Assembly (NCBI GenBank): GCA_014727835.1
Contig: WJMT01000072.1
Location: forward strand, 1-37,889
Reading direction: 5' to 3'
Length of the DNA: 37,889 bases
From: Candidatus Aminicenantota bacterium
GTDB taxonomy: Bacteria; Acidobacteriota; Aminicenantia; Aminicenantales; Aminicenantaceae
Shown here piece by piece: positions 1-8,081 of the stretch. The position numbers and the translations under genes are program-made. Under the pieces are notes generated by a model that saw only the letters and a list, made by a program, of their open reading frames with translations, was not told the DNA's origin and did not search any database. Numbering within the stretch: position 1 is the first letter of the stretch; each line of letters begins with the position of its first letter.

Positions 1-809
1 CTCCACCACCTATGAGCTCCTTTTGCAGTGGGACAATACCCCTCAAAGTATCCAATGCCGCCGTCAAGGGTTTTGTTTATAGCAGATTTTGCTTTTTCAT
101 GGTCTTCGCCCTTCCAGAAATCGATCCATGACTTATTTAAGAAGGTCTCAATCATGGCCTTATTTTGAATATCAGATCCTTTTTGGGTCAGCAGTGTAAT
201 TCCACCCTTCGGTTCATCTTCCAAGGCAAATCCAACCGTGTAGGCAGCTTCAATATTCACCATTTTTTCAATGGTACGGCAGACGGCTTTGGGCACTTTT
301 TTCTCAAGCAGAGTATATATTCCGCCAGGCACCCGCTCCAGTTTTCCGGTGGTAAAAAGTTTCGCTACTGCCCCCATTTCACTGGGACGAAATTTGAATT
401 GAAACAGATTTCCTCCCAACATCTCAAAAATCCGGTCAATATTTTTATGAAATCCATGCAATGATCTGGCTCTAACAGCGTCCAGTTGAGAATCATAGAA
501 CGAGGTGATCACATAGGCTTGCTGATTGAGATCATGAATGGTTTTTCCGATCATTTGGCACATCTCATCTATACTGCCCAAGCGGCTGCTGGCAACGATT
601 GTATCGGTTATCAGATTCATCTCCTGCTGTGACCTCTGCAGCTCTTGGTTCTGGATGTTCAGTTCCGTCTGATGGGTTTTGAGTTCGCGGATCAACTCCA
701 GTATGTCCATGTCCCCCTCGTCACCATCATCGGGCTTTTTCCGCAGCAATTTTTCAGCCTGCTGGCGCAGTTTATCGAATTTGTTTGATCGGTCTTTGTT
801 TTTTGGCAT
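1..809 (-). CDS. GAF/PAS sensor protein, C-terminus beyond window
   Basis: Partial signalling protein; 269 codons are open from ATG 809 (AAGGAG at 815-820) to the window edge with no stop. Residues 1-65 are charged and helical, ending in a coiled coil of the kind (LIRELKTHQTELNIQNQEL) that precedes sensor domains in many histidine kinases. A GAF-like domain follows to about residue 225 and ends with the usual GITLLTQKG and IETF elements. Directly after it comes the second half of a PAS domain (SWIDFW, then FEGYCPTAKG and RWW). The first half of that PAS is absent, so an in-frame deletion is possible. PAS domains with GYCPTAKG usually lie ahead of a histidine kinase or other output domain, but none is visible here. 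Likely cytosolic: no signal peptide or membrane segment is seen in this part. Confidence 0.8.
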   Translation of the reverse strand, partial: MPKNKDRSNKFDKLRQQAEKLLRKKPDDGDEGDMDILELIRELKTHQTELNIQNQELQRSQQEMNLITDTIVASSRLGSIDEMCQMIGKTIHDLNQQAYVITSFYDSQLDAVRARSLHGFHKNIDRIFEMLGGNLFQFKFRPSEMGAVAKLFTTGKLERVPGGIYTLLEKKVPKAVCRTIEKMVNIEAAYTVGFALEDEPKGGITLLTQKGSDIQNKAMIETFLNKSWIDFWKGEDHEKAKSAINKTLDGGIGYFEGYCPTAKGAHRWW

Positions 810-1013
810 GTTGTCTCCTTTTGTTTTTCTTTCTCAAATTACAGGAGAATGTGATTGTTTCATGGCATATGCCCGGCCTTTTTTACGCCCTGGTTAAAAT
901 CGGATAGGATACTCGTTTTTCTGCTGATAATGATTTCCCTTTTTTACTTTCTCTTTTAAAATATGAAAAGCAATAAACTTTGTCAACAAAGGAGCCGAAG
1001 ACAGGTTTTCACA

Positions 1014-1043
1014 TTGACTGCTTTTCTTGCTTTCACGTATTAT
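1014..1043 (+). promoter_or_regulatory. Sigma-70-type promoter of the methyltransferase gene
   Basis: TTGACT (1014-1019), an 18-base spacer and TATTAT (1038-1043). Transcription would start near 1050, only about three bases before ATG 1053, so the message would be practically leaderless. This also argues against the upstream in-frame ATG at 963, which has no ribosome binding site. Confidence 0.5.
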
Positions 1044-1052
1044 GAGATTAAG

Positions 1053-1679
1053 ATGAAAGCAAAGCCTTTTGATAAATACTGGAATGAATATGACCGATGG
1101 TATGATGAACATGAACCTGCTTACAAGGCTGAGTTGAATGCAGTGAAAGACCTCATCCCTGATGGCAGGGGATTGGAAATCGGAGTGGGGACCGGAAGAT
1201 TCGCGATGCCTTTTCAAGTGAGATTCGGACTGGACCCTTCACTGAACATGCTCCTTGCGGCAAAGAAAAGAGGGATCCGAGTGGTCCAAAGTATAGGGGA
1301 AAACTTACCTTTTAAAAATGATTCTTTTCATTTTATCTTGATTGTGGTAACTCTATGTTTTCTGGATGACGTATTGAAAGTTATTCAGGAATCGATAAGA
1401 ACACTCAAACACAACGGATATTTGATAACAGGAATGATCAACAAGAACAGCTTGCTCGGAATTGAATACCAAAAAACAAAGAAGAAAAACCCATTTTACA
1501 GACTTGCTCGGTTTATGCCTCCGGAAAAAATTCTCCGAATGTTTCATGAAACAGGTCTCCAGTTCATTGACTCAAGACAGGCCCTGTTCCGTGCTTGGCA
1601 CAAATCCGATAAAGACGAAACTCCCAAAATAGGGTATAATCAAGGAGGTTTTGTGGTTTTAAAAGCCCAAAAAATTTGA
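1053..1679 (+). CDS. Class I SAM-dependent methyltransferase (Methyltransf_11 type)
   Basis: 208-residue cytosolic methyltransferase of unknown substrate. The SAM-binding motif I is plain (GLEIGVGTGRF, about residues 41-51). The acidic post-I position (GLDPS), the motif around GENLPF and the strand VTLCFLDDV follow in the order expected of a Rossmann-fold methyltransferase. It opens with KPFDKYWNEYDRWYDEH, a lead-in typical of small Methyltransf_11 proteins. An ATG at 963 would add 30 residues, but these look unlike the family. I prefer ATG 1053 because a good promoter (1014-1043) ends just before it. There is no clear Shine-Dalgarno, consistent with leaderless translation. The neighbouring aminotransferase starts 46 bases downstream. 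The substrate cannot be told from sequence; small metabolites are the usual targets. Confidence 0.8.
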   Translation: MKAKPFDKYWNEYDRWYDEHEPAYKAELNAVKDLIPDGRGLEIGVGTGRFAMPFQVRFGLDPSLNMLLAAKKRGIRVVQSIGENLPFKNDSFHFILIVVTLCFLDDVLKVIQESIRTLKHNGYLITGMINKNSLLGIEYQKTKKKNPFYRLARFMPPEKILRMFHETGLQFIDSRQALFRAWHKSDKDETPKIGYNQGGFVVLKAQKI

Positions 1680-1685
1680 TATATA
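1675..1685 (+). promoter_or_regulatory. Extended -10 promoter candidate for ilvE
   Basis: TTTGATATATA holds TGn followed by the hexamer TATATA (1680-1685). No good -35 box lies 17 bases upstream (TTTTAA at best). The same 11 bases recur upstream of the M16 operon at 3139-3149. The element overlaps the stop of the preceding gene. Confidence 0.35.
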
Positions 1686-1725
1686 TAAATCTTTATAAAT
1701 GAGAAAAACACACAAAGGAGACAGA

Positions 1726-2688
1726 ATGTTTGATAATAAAGGTTTTCCAAAAGCAAAGACATATTGGTTTATGGGAAAATTTTATGATTGGTCTGAAGCT
1801 ATAATTCACCCCATGACCCACGCTCTTCATTATGGAAACTCTGTATTTGAAGGCATTAGAGCTTACAAAACCCCCCAGGGCCCGGCTGTTTTCCGGCTCA
1901 AAGAACATCTGGACAGGTTCATGCATTCAGCCGGCATTTTGAAAATGAAATCCCCTTATTCCATTCCACAGATCACCGATATCATCAAATCAGTGATCAG
2001 GGAAAACAAACTGGAATCCGCCTATATACGCCCGCTTTTGTTTTACTCCTATGGAAATCTGGGTCTGATCCCCAAGTCTTCACCAGTCGAACTTTTAGTG
2101 GGAGCCTGGCAATGGGGAGCCTATCTCGGTGAAAACGCATTAACAGGAGTTAAGGTTTATATCCTTCCCTGGAGACGAGTCCATCACAGCCAATATGACA
2201 TGTCTGCAAAGCTGGGAGGGATTTATGTTCAGTCCACCATCTGCGGACTCATTGCCAGAGAACAGGGATGTGATGAAGCTGTGTTTCTCAATCTTGAGAA
2301 AAATGTTGCAGAAGGGCCTGGAGAAAATATCTTTATCTATAAAGATGGGTTCCTCAAAACAAACGACCGGTCTGAATCTGTACTTGAGGGGATCACACGG
2401 AGCAGCATACTGGAGATCGCCCATGATTTGGGAATCCAGACCAAAGTCGAGCCCATCACCAAACAGGATTTTCTCACTGCGGATGAAGCGTTTTTCTCTG
2501 GAACAGCCGCGGAAATCGCTCCTATCACCAGAGCCAAAGATGCCTCGGACAAAGATACTCCCGCTAAAGACCACACCATCGGCAGCGGAAAACCGGGTGA
2601 GGTCACTCAAAAAATAAGCACCACTTATGGAGATTGCGTGAGGGGAAAGATCAAAAAGTACGAGAAGTGGCTCACTTATGTCGATTAG
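1726..2688 (+). CDS. ilvE: Branched-chain amino acid aminotransferase
   Basis: PLP fold-type IV transaminase of 320 residues. It interconverts branched-chain amino acids and their 2-oxo acids with glutamate/2-oxoglutarate. Seen in the sequence: the N-terminal HALHYGNSVFEGIRAY element, the lysine region MSAKLGGIYVQS (the Lys forms the PLP aldimine), the phosphate-binding stretch AEGPGENIF, LEGITRSSI, and FFSGTAAEIAPI. Length and order fit IlvE rather than D-amino-acid transaminase or ADC lyase, although class IV substrate calls are never certain from sequence. ATG 1726 is chosen because AAAGGAG lies just upstream; an in-frame ATG at 1699 has none. The 3' end overlaps trmO by 11 bases, so the two are probably translationally coupled. 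Confidence 0.9.
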   Translation: MFDNKGFPKAKTYWFMGKFYDWSEAIIHPMTHALHYGNSVFEGIRAYKTPQGPAVFRLKEHLDRFMHSAGILKMKSPYSIPQITDIIKSVIRENKLESAYIRPLLFYSYGNLGLIPKSSPVELLVGAWQWGAYLGENALTGVKVYILPWRRVHHSQYDMSAKLGGIYVQSTICGLIAREQGCDEAVFLNLEKNVAEGPGENIFIYKDGFLKTNDRSESVLEGITRSSILEIAHDLGIQTKVEPITKQDFLTADEAFFSGTAAEIAPITRAKDASDKDTPAKDHTIGSGKPGEVTQKISTTYGDCVRGKIKKYEKWLTYVD

Positions 2689-3118
2689 ACCCATTGGAGT
2701 CATCCATTCTCCATTCCAAAGCAGAGAAGACATCAAAAAACAAAGACAAACCCATGAAGTTGAAGATTTTCTGGGAGAACTGGAGATATTTAAAGAGTTT
2801 GAGCCCGGTTTAAAGGATATCGACGGATTTTCTCATCTCATTATCATCTTTCAATTCCACAAATCCAAACAAAGAAATCTTTTCGCACACCCTCCTCATG
2901 ACGGGAAAAAAAGAGGCGTGTTTTCCACCAGAAGCCCGGACCGGCCCAATGCCATTGGAATGACCATTGTCCGATTCCTGAAACGAAAAGGCAATACCCT
3001 CAAAGCATCTGGCATTGACATGCTGGAAGGCACTCCAATCCTTGATATCAAACCTTATACCCAAAGAGATATAAAGAAAAAGGCCTCTTTTGGCTGGTTG
3101 TCTCAAACAAAAAAATAA
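2678..3118 (+). CDS. trmO: tRNA (N6-threonylcarbamoyladenosine-N6)-methyltransferase TrmO
   Basis: 146-residue member of the TsaA/TrmO (UPF0066) family. It uses SAM to methylate t6A at position 37 of threonine tRNAs, giving m6t6A. The opening RPIGVIHSPF, the central DGFSHLIIIFQFH and the signature RSPDRPNAIGMT (about residues 88-99), followed by MLEGTPILDIKPYT, are all diagnostic of the family's small beta-barrel. The length fits the minimal, single-domain form without the C-terminal extension of the E. coli enzyme. Its ATG lies inside the end of ilvE (11-base overlap), so translation likely depends on ribosomes finishing ilvE. Pairing with an amino-acid enzyme does not change its predicted tRNA role. 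Confidence 0.88.
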   Translation: MSIRPIGVIHSPFQSREDIKKQRQTHEVEDFLGELEIFKEFEPGLKDIDGFSHLIIIFQFHKSKQRNLFAHPPHDGKKRGVFSTRSPDRPNAIGMTIVRFLKRKGNTLKASGIDMLEGTPILDIKPYTQRDIKKKASFGWLSQTKK

Positions 3119-3119
3119 A

Positions 3120-3149
3120 TTGCAGCTTTTCCCTGTATTTTGATATATA
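3120..3149 (+). promoter_or_regulatory. Promoter of the M16 peptidase operon
   Basis: TTGCAG (3120-3125), 18-base spacer, then an extended -10 (TGA plus TATATA, 3144-3149). The start would be near 3156, giving a leader of about 44 bases that carries AGGAGG at 3188-3193. Confidence 0.45.
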
Positions 3150-3199
3150 TGGATACACAAACACAGACTTTCAATCAAAGTTGACTGAGGAGGAATAGA

Positions 3200-4543
3200 A
3201 TGGTTAAAAACTTATTAGCATTCGGTATGACGCTGTCTTTTCTGGCGTTCCCATTGATTTCATCCGGCTCTGATGTTTTCCCCTATGACGCAAAGATAGA
3301 GAAACTCGAAAACGGACTCACTGTGGTCTCTGTCCCTATGAAAAATCCCCATATCATTTCTTATTACATCATTGTCAGATCTGGCTCCAGAAATGAAATC
3401 GAACCTGGAAAATCAGGATTCGCCCACTTTTTTGAGCACATGATGTTCAAAGGCACCAAAAATATCCCCAGAGAACAATACGATGACTTTCTCACCGAAC
3501 TCGGTGCTGGGACAAATGGCTACACTTCAGATGACTTTACCTGTTATTTTGTGGTGTTTGCTGGGAGAGAGAATCTTGAGAAGGTGGTCAAAACCGAAGC
3601 TGACCGGTTCATAAACTTGTATTATGACGAAGAGATGCTGAAAACAGAGGCGGCTGTCATTGAGGGAGAGTATTATTCCAGCGTCTCTAATCCAGGCCGG
3701 CGCATCTATGAAACGCTCAGACACAAGGCCTTTGAAAAACACTCATACAAACACACCACTCTGGGTTACCTTAAAGATATCCAGGATATGCCCAATCAAT
3801 TTGAATACAGCAAACTGTACAAAAAAAGGTTTTATGCTCCTGATAACACCATACTGCTGGTGGCCGGAGACTATGACCATCAAGAGCTGATGGAATTGGT
3901 TCAAACCTATTACAGTGATTGGGAACCCTCGGGTTACACACTCAAAACACCGATTGAGCCCCCCCAGGAACAAGCCAAGCGCGCTCATTATGAGTGGCCC
4001 AGTTCAACCACTCCGAGAATAGCAATGGCTTTTCATGGGCCCGCCTTCAGTGACCAGGATATTGATAAAGCTGCCCTTGACCTTCTTGCACAAATCGGAT
4101 TTTCCCAGTCCTCTCCCCTGTATCAGCGCCTTGTAGTAGAGGAACAAAAATGCTTTGTCGTTTATGCTGACTTTCCAGACAGAAGAGACCCTCCTCTTCT
4201 CACCTTCAATGCATTAGTGAAAAATCAAGAGGACCTCTCTTATGTTGAAGAGGAGATCTTTAAGGAGCTGGAACACTACAAAAATGAGCTGGTCTCTGAA
4301 GATAACTTGGAAGATGTGAAGTCAAACCTGAAATACTCCATGGCCCGACAATTGGGCACCACTGACGGAACAGCCGGAATCCTTGCCTTTTACTTGAACC
4401 TCACCACTGATCCCAGCTCCATCAACAAATTATTCGATCTCTACCAAAAAATAACACCTCAGGACATACAAGAGATGGCAAACAAATATTTTATCAAAAC
4501 AAACAGCACGGTGGTGACTTTAACCGGAGGAGAGGAAAAATGA
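3200..4543 (+). CDS. M16 family zinc metalloprotease, catalytic subunit
   Basis: 447-residue exported protease of the pitrilysin/M16 family, which clips short peptides inside a closed clamshell. A signal peptide is clear (about residues 1-24, ending near SSGSD). The inverted zinc motif HFFEH is at 76-80 (zinc ligands His76 and His80, catalytic Glu79), and the distal zinc ligand falls in AVIEGEY (Glu155 or Glu157). Two M16 halves follow (N-terminal catalytic fold, then the C-terminal fold from about 220). The length of about 450 is that of single-module bacterial M16 proteins, which need a partner. That partner is the next gene, whose ATG overlaps this stop (ATGA). Strong AGGAGG ribosome binding site. 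Probably periplasmic; it may digest peptides or leader sequences. Confidence 0.9.
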   Translation: MVKNLLAFGMTLSFLAFPLISSGSDVFPYDAKIEKLENGLTVVSVPMKNPHIISYYIIVRSGSRNEIEPGKSGFAHFFEHMMFKGTKNIPREQYDDFLTELGAGTNGYTSDDFTCYFVVFAGRENLEKVVKTEADRFINLYYDEEMLKTEAAVIEGEYYSSVSNPGRRIYETLRHKAFEKHSYKHTTLGYLKDIQDMPNQFEYSKLYKKRFYAPDNTILLVAGDYDHQELMELVQTYYSDWEPSGYTLKTPIEPPQEQAKRAHYEWPSSTTPRIAMAFHGPAFSDQDIDKAALDLLAQIGFSQSSPLYQRLVVEEQKCFVVYADFPDRRDPPLLTFNALVKNQEDLSYVEEEIFKELEHYKNELVSEDNLEDVKSNLKYSMARQLGTTDGTAGILAFYLNLTTDPSSINKLFDLYQKITPQDIQEMANKYFIKTNSTVVTLTGGEEK

Positions 4544-6075
4544 AACATTTGAATCAAACCGTATTACTGATCATAATCGGGTTCAGCCTTGTTTGTGCCA
4601 ACTGCGGCAAAACAAGTTCGGATGCTATTTCCACCGAGCTCCTTCCTTTGGAAGGAAATCCCTTGGTGTGCATCAAAGTGGTTTTGAACAATGGTTCAGC
4701 TGATGACCCTGCTGGGAAAGAGGGTCTGAGTGCGCTGACCTTCCGCATGCTTTCAGACGGCGGAAGTGAACAATTCACCTATAAAGAAATATCCGAAAAA
4801 TTTTACCCGATGGCCGCTTTTGTTGACATGCAGATCGACAAAGAAATGACCGTGTTTTCAGGCACCATACATAAAGACAATCTGGAAGAATATTACTCTT
4901 TATTCAAAGATATGCTGCTGAAACCCGGATTCAGGGAAGAAGACTTCATTCGCATCAAAACAAATCACTTGAATTTCCTTCAAAAAACTCTGGTCAATAA
5001 TATGGACGAACAATTCGGCAAGGAAATATTGAATTTGATGATGTATGAGGAGCACCCCTATGGCCACACTGAACTGGGAACAGTGAAAAGTGTCAAAGGC
5101 TTGACCCTTGACGATGTGAAGAATCATTATGAGAACCACTTTGTTCAGGGAAACGTGACCATTGGGATTGCGGGAGGGTATCCTTCGGAATTCCCCAAAA
5201 AAATAGTCTCTGATTTCTCCTCGCTTCCTCAAGGCAGCACTCCGGAGCTCACCCTTCCTGAACAGCAGCCTCCGGATGGTCTCCAGTTTGTGATCGCCGA
5301 CAAGAGCACACCAGCCACAGCCATTTCCATGGGATTTCCTATTCCAATAACCAAAGCTCATCCTGACTATTTTGCACTGTGGATTGCCGGGTCTCACTTT
5401 GGCGAGCACAGACAGCATCTGTCCCATCTTTTCCAAAAAATTCGGGAAGAGAGAGGACAGAACTACGGAGATTATGCCTACATTGAACACTTCATAGAGG
5501 GCCGGGGAAAATTCCCTGAAACCAATTACTGCCGGCAGCAGCAGTATTTTTCAATCTGGATCAGACCCTTGTCCAATTCCAACCGTCATTTTGTCCTCAG
5601 ACAGGCCATTAGAGAGCTCAAAAAACTGGTGCAAGAAGGAATCCCCCCTGAGAGGTTTGAACTCACCAAAAAGTATCTGGTCAACTACACCAAGCTCTAT
5701 ACGCAGACTCTGAGCGAAAGGCTGGGATGGCACATGGATTCCACCTATTATGGTTATAAAAGTTTTCTGGAAGAGGCACACAAACAAATCCCCAAAGTTA
5801 AGATTGAAGAAGTCAATTCCGCCATCAAAAAATACCTGAACTTCAAAAACCTCTATATTGCTGTTGTGACCCAAGATGCGGAAAGCTTTAAGGAAAATTT
5901 GATTGCCAACACTCCCTCTCCCATCACTTACAGCAATCCCAACATGCCGGAAGACATCCTCACAGAAGACCTGATCATCCAGGAATTTCCTTTGGTTGTG
6001 AATCCTGAAAATGTAATCACAGCCAAAGCATCCCGGTTTTTTCAAGAACCAGAAATCCCTGAAGAAAAGAAATGA
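4540..6075 (+). CDS. M16 family protein without the HxxEH zinc site (partner subunit)
   Basis: 511-residue exported M16-fold protein. The N-terminus is a hydrophobic signal segment (residues 5-20) with Cys near its end, but the lipobox is imperfect (VCANC), so lipidation is uncertain. Where the active subunit has HFFEH, this protein has GLSALTFRML with no histidine, so it cannot bind zinc in the classical way. The C-terminal half carries the conserved IREERGQNYGDYAY block. In the family such proteins form heterodimers with an HxxEH subunit and complete the chamber, with Arg/Tyr of the C-terminal half holding the substrate. The 4-base overlap with the preceding protease strongly suggests a 1:1 complex. 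The start is set by the ATGA overlap and the upstream GGAGAGG. Confidence 0.87.
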   Translation: MKHLNQTVLLIIIGFSLVCANCGKTSSDAISTELLPLEGNPLVCIKVVLNNGSADDPAGKEGLSALTFRMLSDGGSEQFTYKEISEKFYPMAAFVDMQIDKEMTVFSGTIHKDNLEEYYSLFKDMLLKPGFREEDFIRIKTNHLNFLQKTLVNNMDEQFGKEILNLMMYEEHPYGHTELGTVKSVKGLTLDDVKNHYENHFVQGNVTIGIAGGYPSEFPKKIVSDFSSLPQGSTPELTLPEQQPPDGLQFVIADKSTPATAISMGFPIPITKAHPDYFALWIAGSHFGEHRQHLSHLFQKIREERGQNYGDYAYIEHFIEGRGKFPETNYCRQQQYFSIWIRPLSNSNRHFVLRQAIRELKKLVQEGIPPERFELTKKYLVNYTKLYTQTLSERLGWHMDSTYYGYKSFLEEAHKQIPKVKIEEVNSAIKKYLNFKNLYIAVVTQDAESFKENLIANTPSPITYSNPNMPEDILTEDLIIQEFPLVVNPENVITAKASRFFQEPEIPEEKK

Positions 6076-8081
6076 AGACAAAAACGACAGCACTTTGGAC
6101 TGCTTTTTTGATGATTTGGATTCTTTCCACAGCGGTTCATTCCCAAAATCTCCTTGAAAAGCTTTCTGAATCCAAGAATTATCAAAGCAACAGAGTGTCT
6201 TCCTATGATATTTCAGGTGGAAATAACGACCGGATCTCAATCCAGCCCGGAGAAACCGTTGAACTGGCAGAAATCAAAGGCCCCGGAGCCATTCATCATA
6301 TATGGGTGACCATATCCGCAGAACCGTTTTACGGCCGGAAAATCGTTTTAAGGATGTACTGGGACCAGGAAGAACACCCTTCTGTGGAAGCTCCGATAGG
6401 AGACTTTTTTGGAGTCGGTCACGGACTGAACCGTAACTTCAGTTCTCTGGCTATCAATTGTTCTTCACAAGGACGAGCCAGAAACTGCTATTGGTACATG
6501 CCTTTTCAAAAATCAGCCCGGATCACAGCCACCAATGAGGGAGAACAGACCGTGGGAGCTTTCTATTATTACATTGATTACAGAGAACTGAACAGCCTTG
6601 CTCCGGACACTCCTTATTTTCATGCCCAGTACCGACAGGACATGCCATGCGTCCCCGGAGAAAACTATCTCATTTTAAACGCAAGCGGGAGAGGCCATTA
6701 TGTGGGCTGCAATCTGAGTATCCTTCAAAGAACTATGGGCTGGTGGGGGGAAGGCGATGACATGATCTTTATCGACGGACAAGAGGCTCCCTCTTTTCAC
6801 GGAACAGGATCTGAAGACTATTTTTCAGATGCCTGGGGGATGAGGGAGGACGAAAATCCTTTTTACGGATGTCCTCTCCAAGAACCGGATTTCAAAGCCG
6901 GATCCAAAGCCACTGTATACAGGCATCACATTCCGGATCCCATTCCCTTTAGACAGTCCATTCATGTATCCATCGAACACGGCCATGACAACAACCGCTC
7001 TGATTTTTTCTCTTCAATAGCATACTGGTATCAAACTGAACCGCACAAAGCTTTTCCTGAACTTCCGGGAGTAGCGGAGAGAATTCCTTTTTCCTTAGCA
7101 TCTTCAGGGGGCCTGGTTCTCCCTCAATGGAAGGAGACAGCCCACACAGATCATAAGGTCTTTCAGGATGCAGAAACCGGGATCACATATCAAGCCAAGA
7201 ACGCTCAGCATTCCTTGACTTCCTATTACAATCAAGATGGAATCAGATATCCGGTCCTCTCCACAGAAAATGCTCAAACAGGGGACCCTATCAAAATAAC
7301 CTTAGATGTGGAAATTGGAGAATTTTACGATATCGTTCTTCACTACCTGTGTTCTCCGGTGATGGGTAAGGTCAAAGCTGATCACATCATGCGGGGTGAC
7401 AAAACGCACCCTATCGGCCCTTTTGAATTCAATGGATATTCACCCACCACTCAAATCAGCACCATGAATATGGAGAACATCCGTCTTTATCCCGGAGAAA
7501 ACACCCTGGTTCTAACCATCTCAGGAAAAGGCGATGGGCCCAAAGGAGGGTCTAAAGAATTTGGCTTTGTGAGCGCTGGTATCAATCCCTGTGGTCAACG
7601 TTTTATTTCAGACTGGAATATCATCGGGCCTTTTGCTGCCCCTGATATGACCTGGCTTCAGAGGACCTTCCTTCCTGAAAAGGAACTGAATGTGACCAAA
7701 GAATACACGGGAAAAAACGGAAAAACAATCCAATGGCAGACTATCGCCTCAGACGAATCCGGATTCGTTCCTCTTCAGAGTCTTCTCAAACCCAATGAAC
7801 GCGTTGTGGCTTATGCCCAGACTATAATTGATTCGCCTGTACAAAGAGAAGCCACTCTGCTGATCGGAAGTGATGACGGGATCAGAGTGTGGCTCAACGA
7901 AAAACTGGTCCATTCAAATCCAGCTTACAGAGGAGCTTATCCTGATCAGGATCGCATCCCTGTCCTCCTCCATAAGGGGGAAAACATTCTGCTGCTCAAA
8001 ATCCTTCAAGGAGGGGGTGGATGGGGCTTTTACGCTAGGTTTGTTGATCCTGACCACGAACTTGATTGGAGGGTCAAGTAA
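6072..8081 (+). CDS. Exported DUF2961 protein (GH172-like glycoside hydrolase)
   Basis: 669 residues with a signal peptide cut near AVHS-QN (about residue 24). Residues 40-340 match the DUF2961 pattern: GPGAIHHIWVT, the double jelly-roll body, and HGTGSEDYF with Glu248, followed by IEHGHDNN with Glu302. DUF2961 includes family GH172, enzymes acting on fructofuranose dianhydrides or arabinofuranan. Glu248 is my candidate nucleophile by motif; I do not assign the acid/base. The last 165 residues (NIIGPF, then SDDGIRVWLN and ENILLLKI) form a separate beta-sandwich of the kind that binds sugars. The ATG overlaps the previous stop by four bases, so it is co-expressed with the M16 pair, an unusual protease-glycosidase combination. 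The 3' end overlaps the opposite-strand decarboxylase by eight bases. Confidence 0.8.
   Translation: MKTKTTALWTAFLMIWILSTAVHSQNLLEKLSESKNYQSNRVSSYDISGGNNDRISIQPGETVELAEIKGPGAIHHIWVTISAEPFYGRKIVLRMYWDQEEHPSVEAPIGDFFGVGHGLNRNFSSLAINCSSQGRARNCYWYMPFQKSARITATNEGEQTVGAFYYYIDYRELNSLAPDTPYFHAQYRQDMPCVPGENYLILNASGRGHYVGCNLSILQRTMGWWGEGDDMIFIDGQEAPSFHGTGSEDYFSDAWGMREDENPFYGCPLQEPDFKAGSKATVYRHHIPDPIPFRQSIHVSIEHGHDNNRSDFFSSIAYWYQTEPHKAFPELPGVAERIPFSLASSGGLVLPQWKETAHTDHKVFQDAETGITYQAKNAQHSLTSYYNQDGIRYPVLSTENAQTGDPIKITLDVEIGEFYDIVLHYLCSPVMGKVKADHIMRGDKTHPIGPFEFNGYSPTTQISTMNMENIRLYPGENTLVLTISGKGDGPKGGSKEFGFVSAGINPCGQRFISDWNIIGPFAAPDMTWLQRTFLPEKELNVTKEYTGKNGKTIQWQTIASDESGFVPLQSLLKPNERVVAYAQTIIDSPVQREATLLIGSDDGIRVWLNEKLVHSNPAYRGAYPDQDRIPVLLHKGENILLLKILQGGGGWGFYARFVDPDHELDWRVK

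Noticed and set aside
2140..2736. Long minus-strand frames opposite ilvE
   Set aside because: Shadows of a well-supported gene on the other strand.
4900..5490. 196-codon minus-strand frame inside the M16 partner gene
   Set aside because: Antisense shadow with no domain and no start signal.
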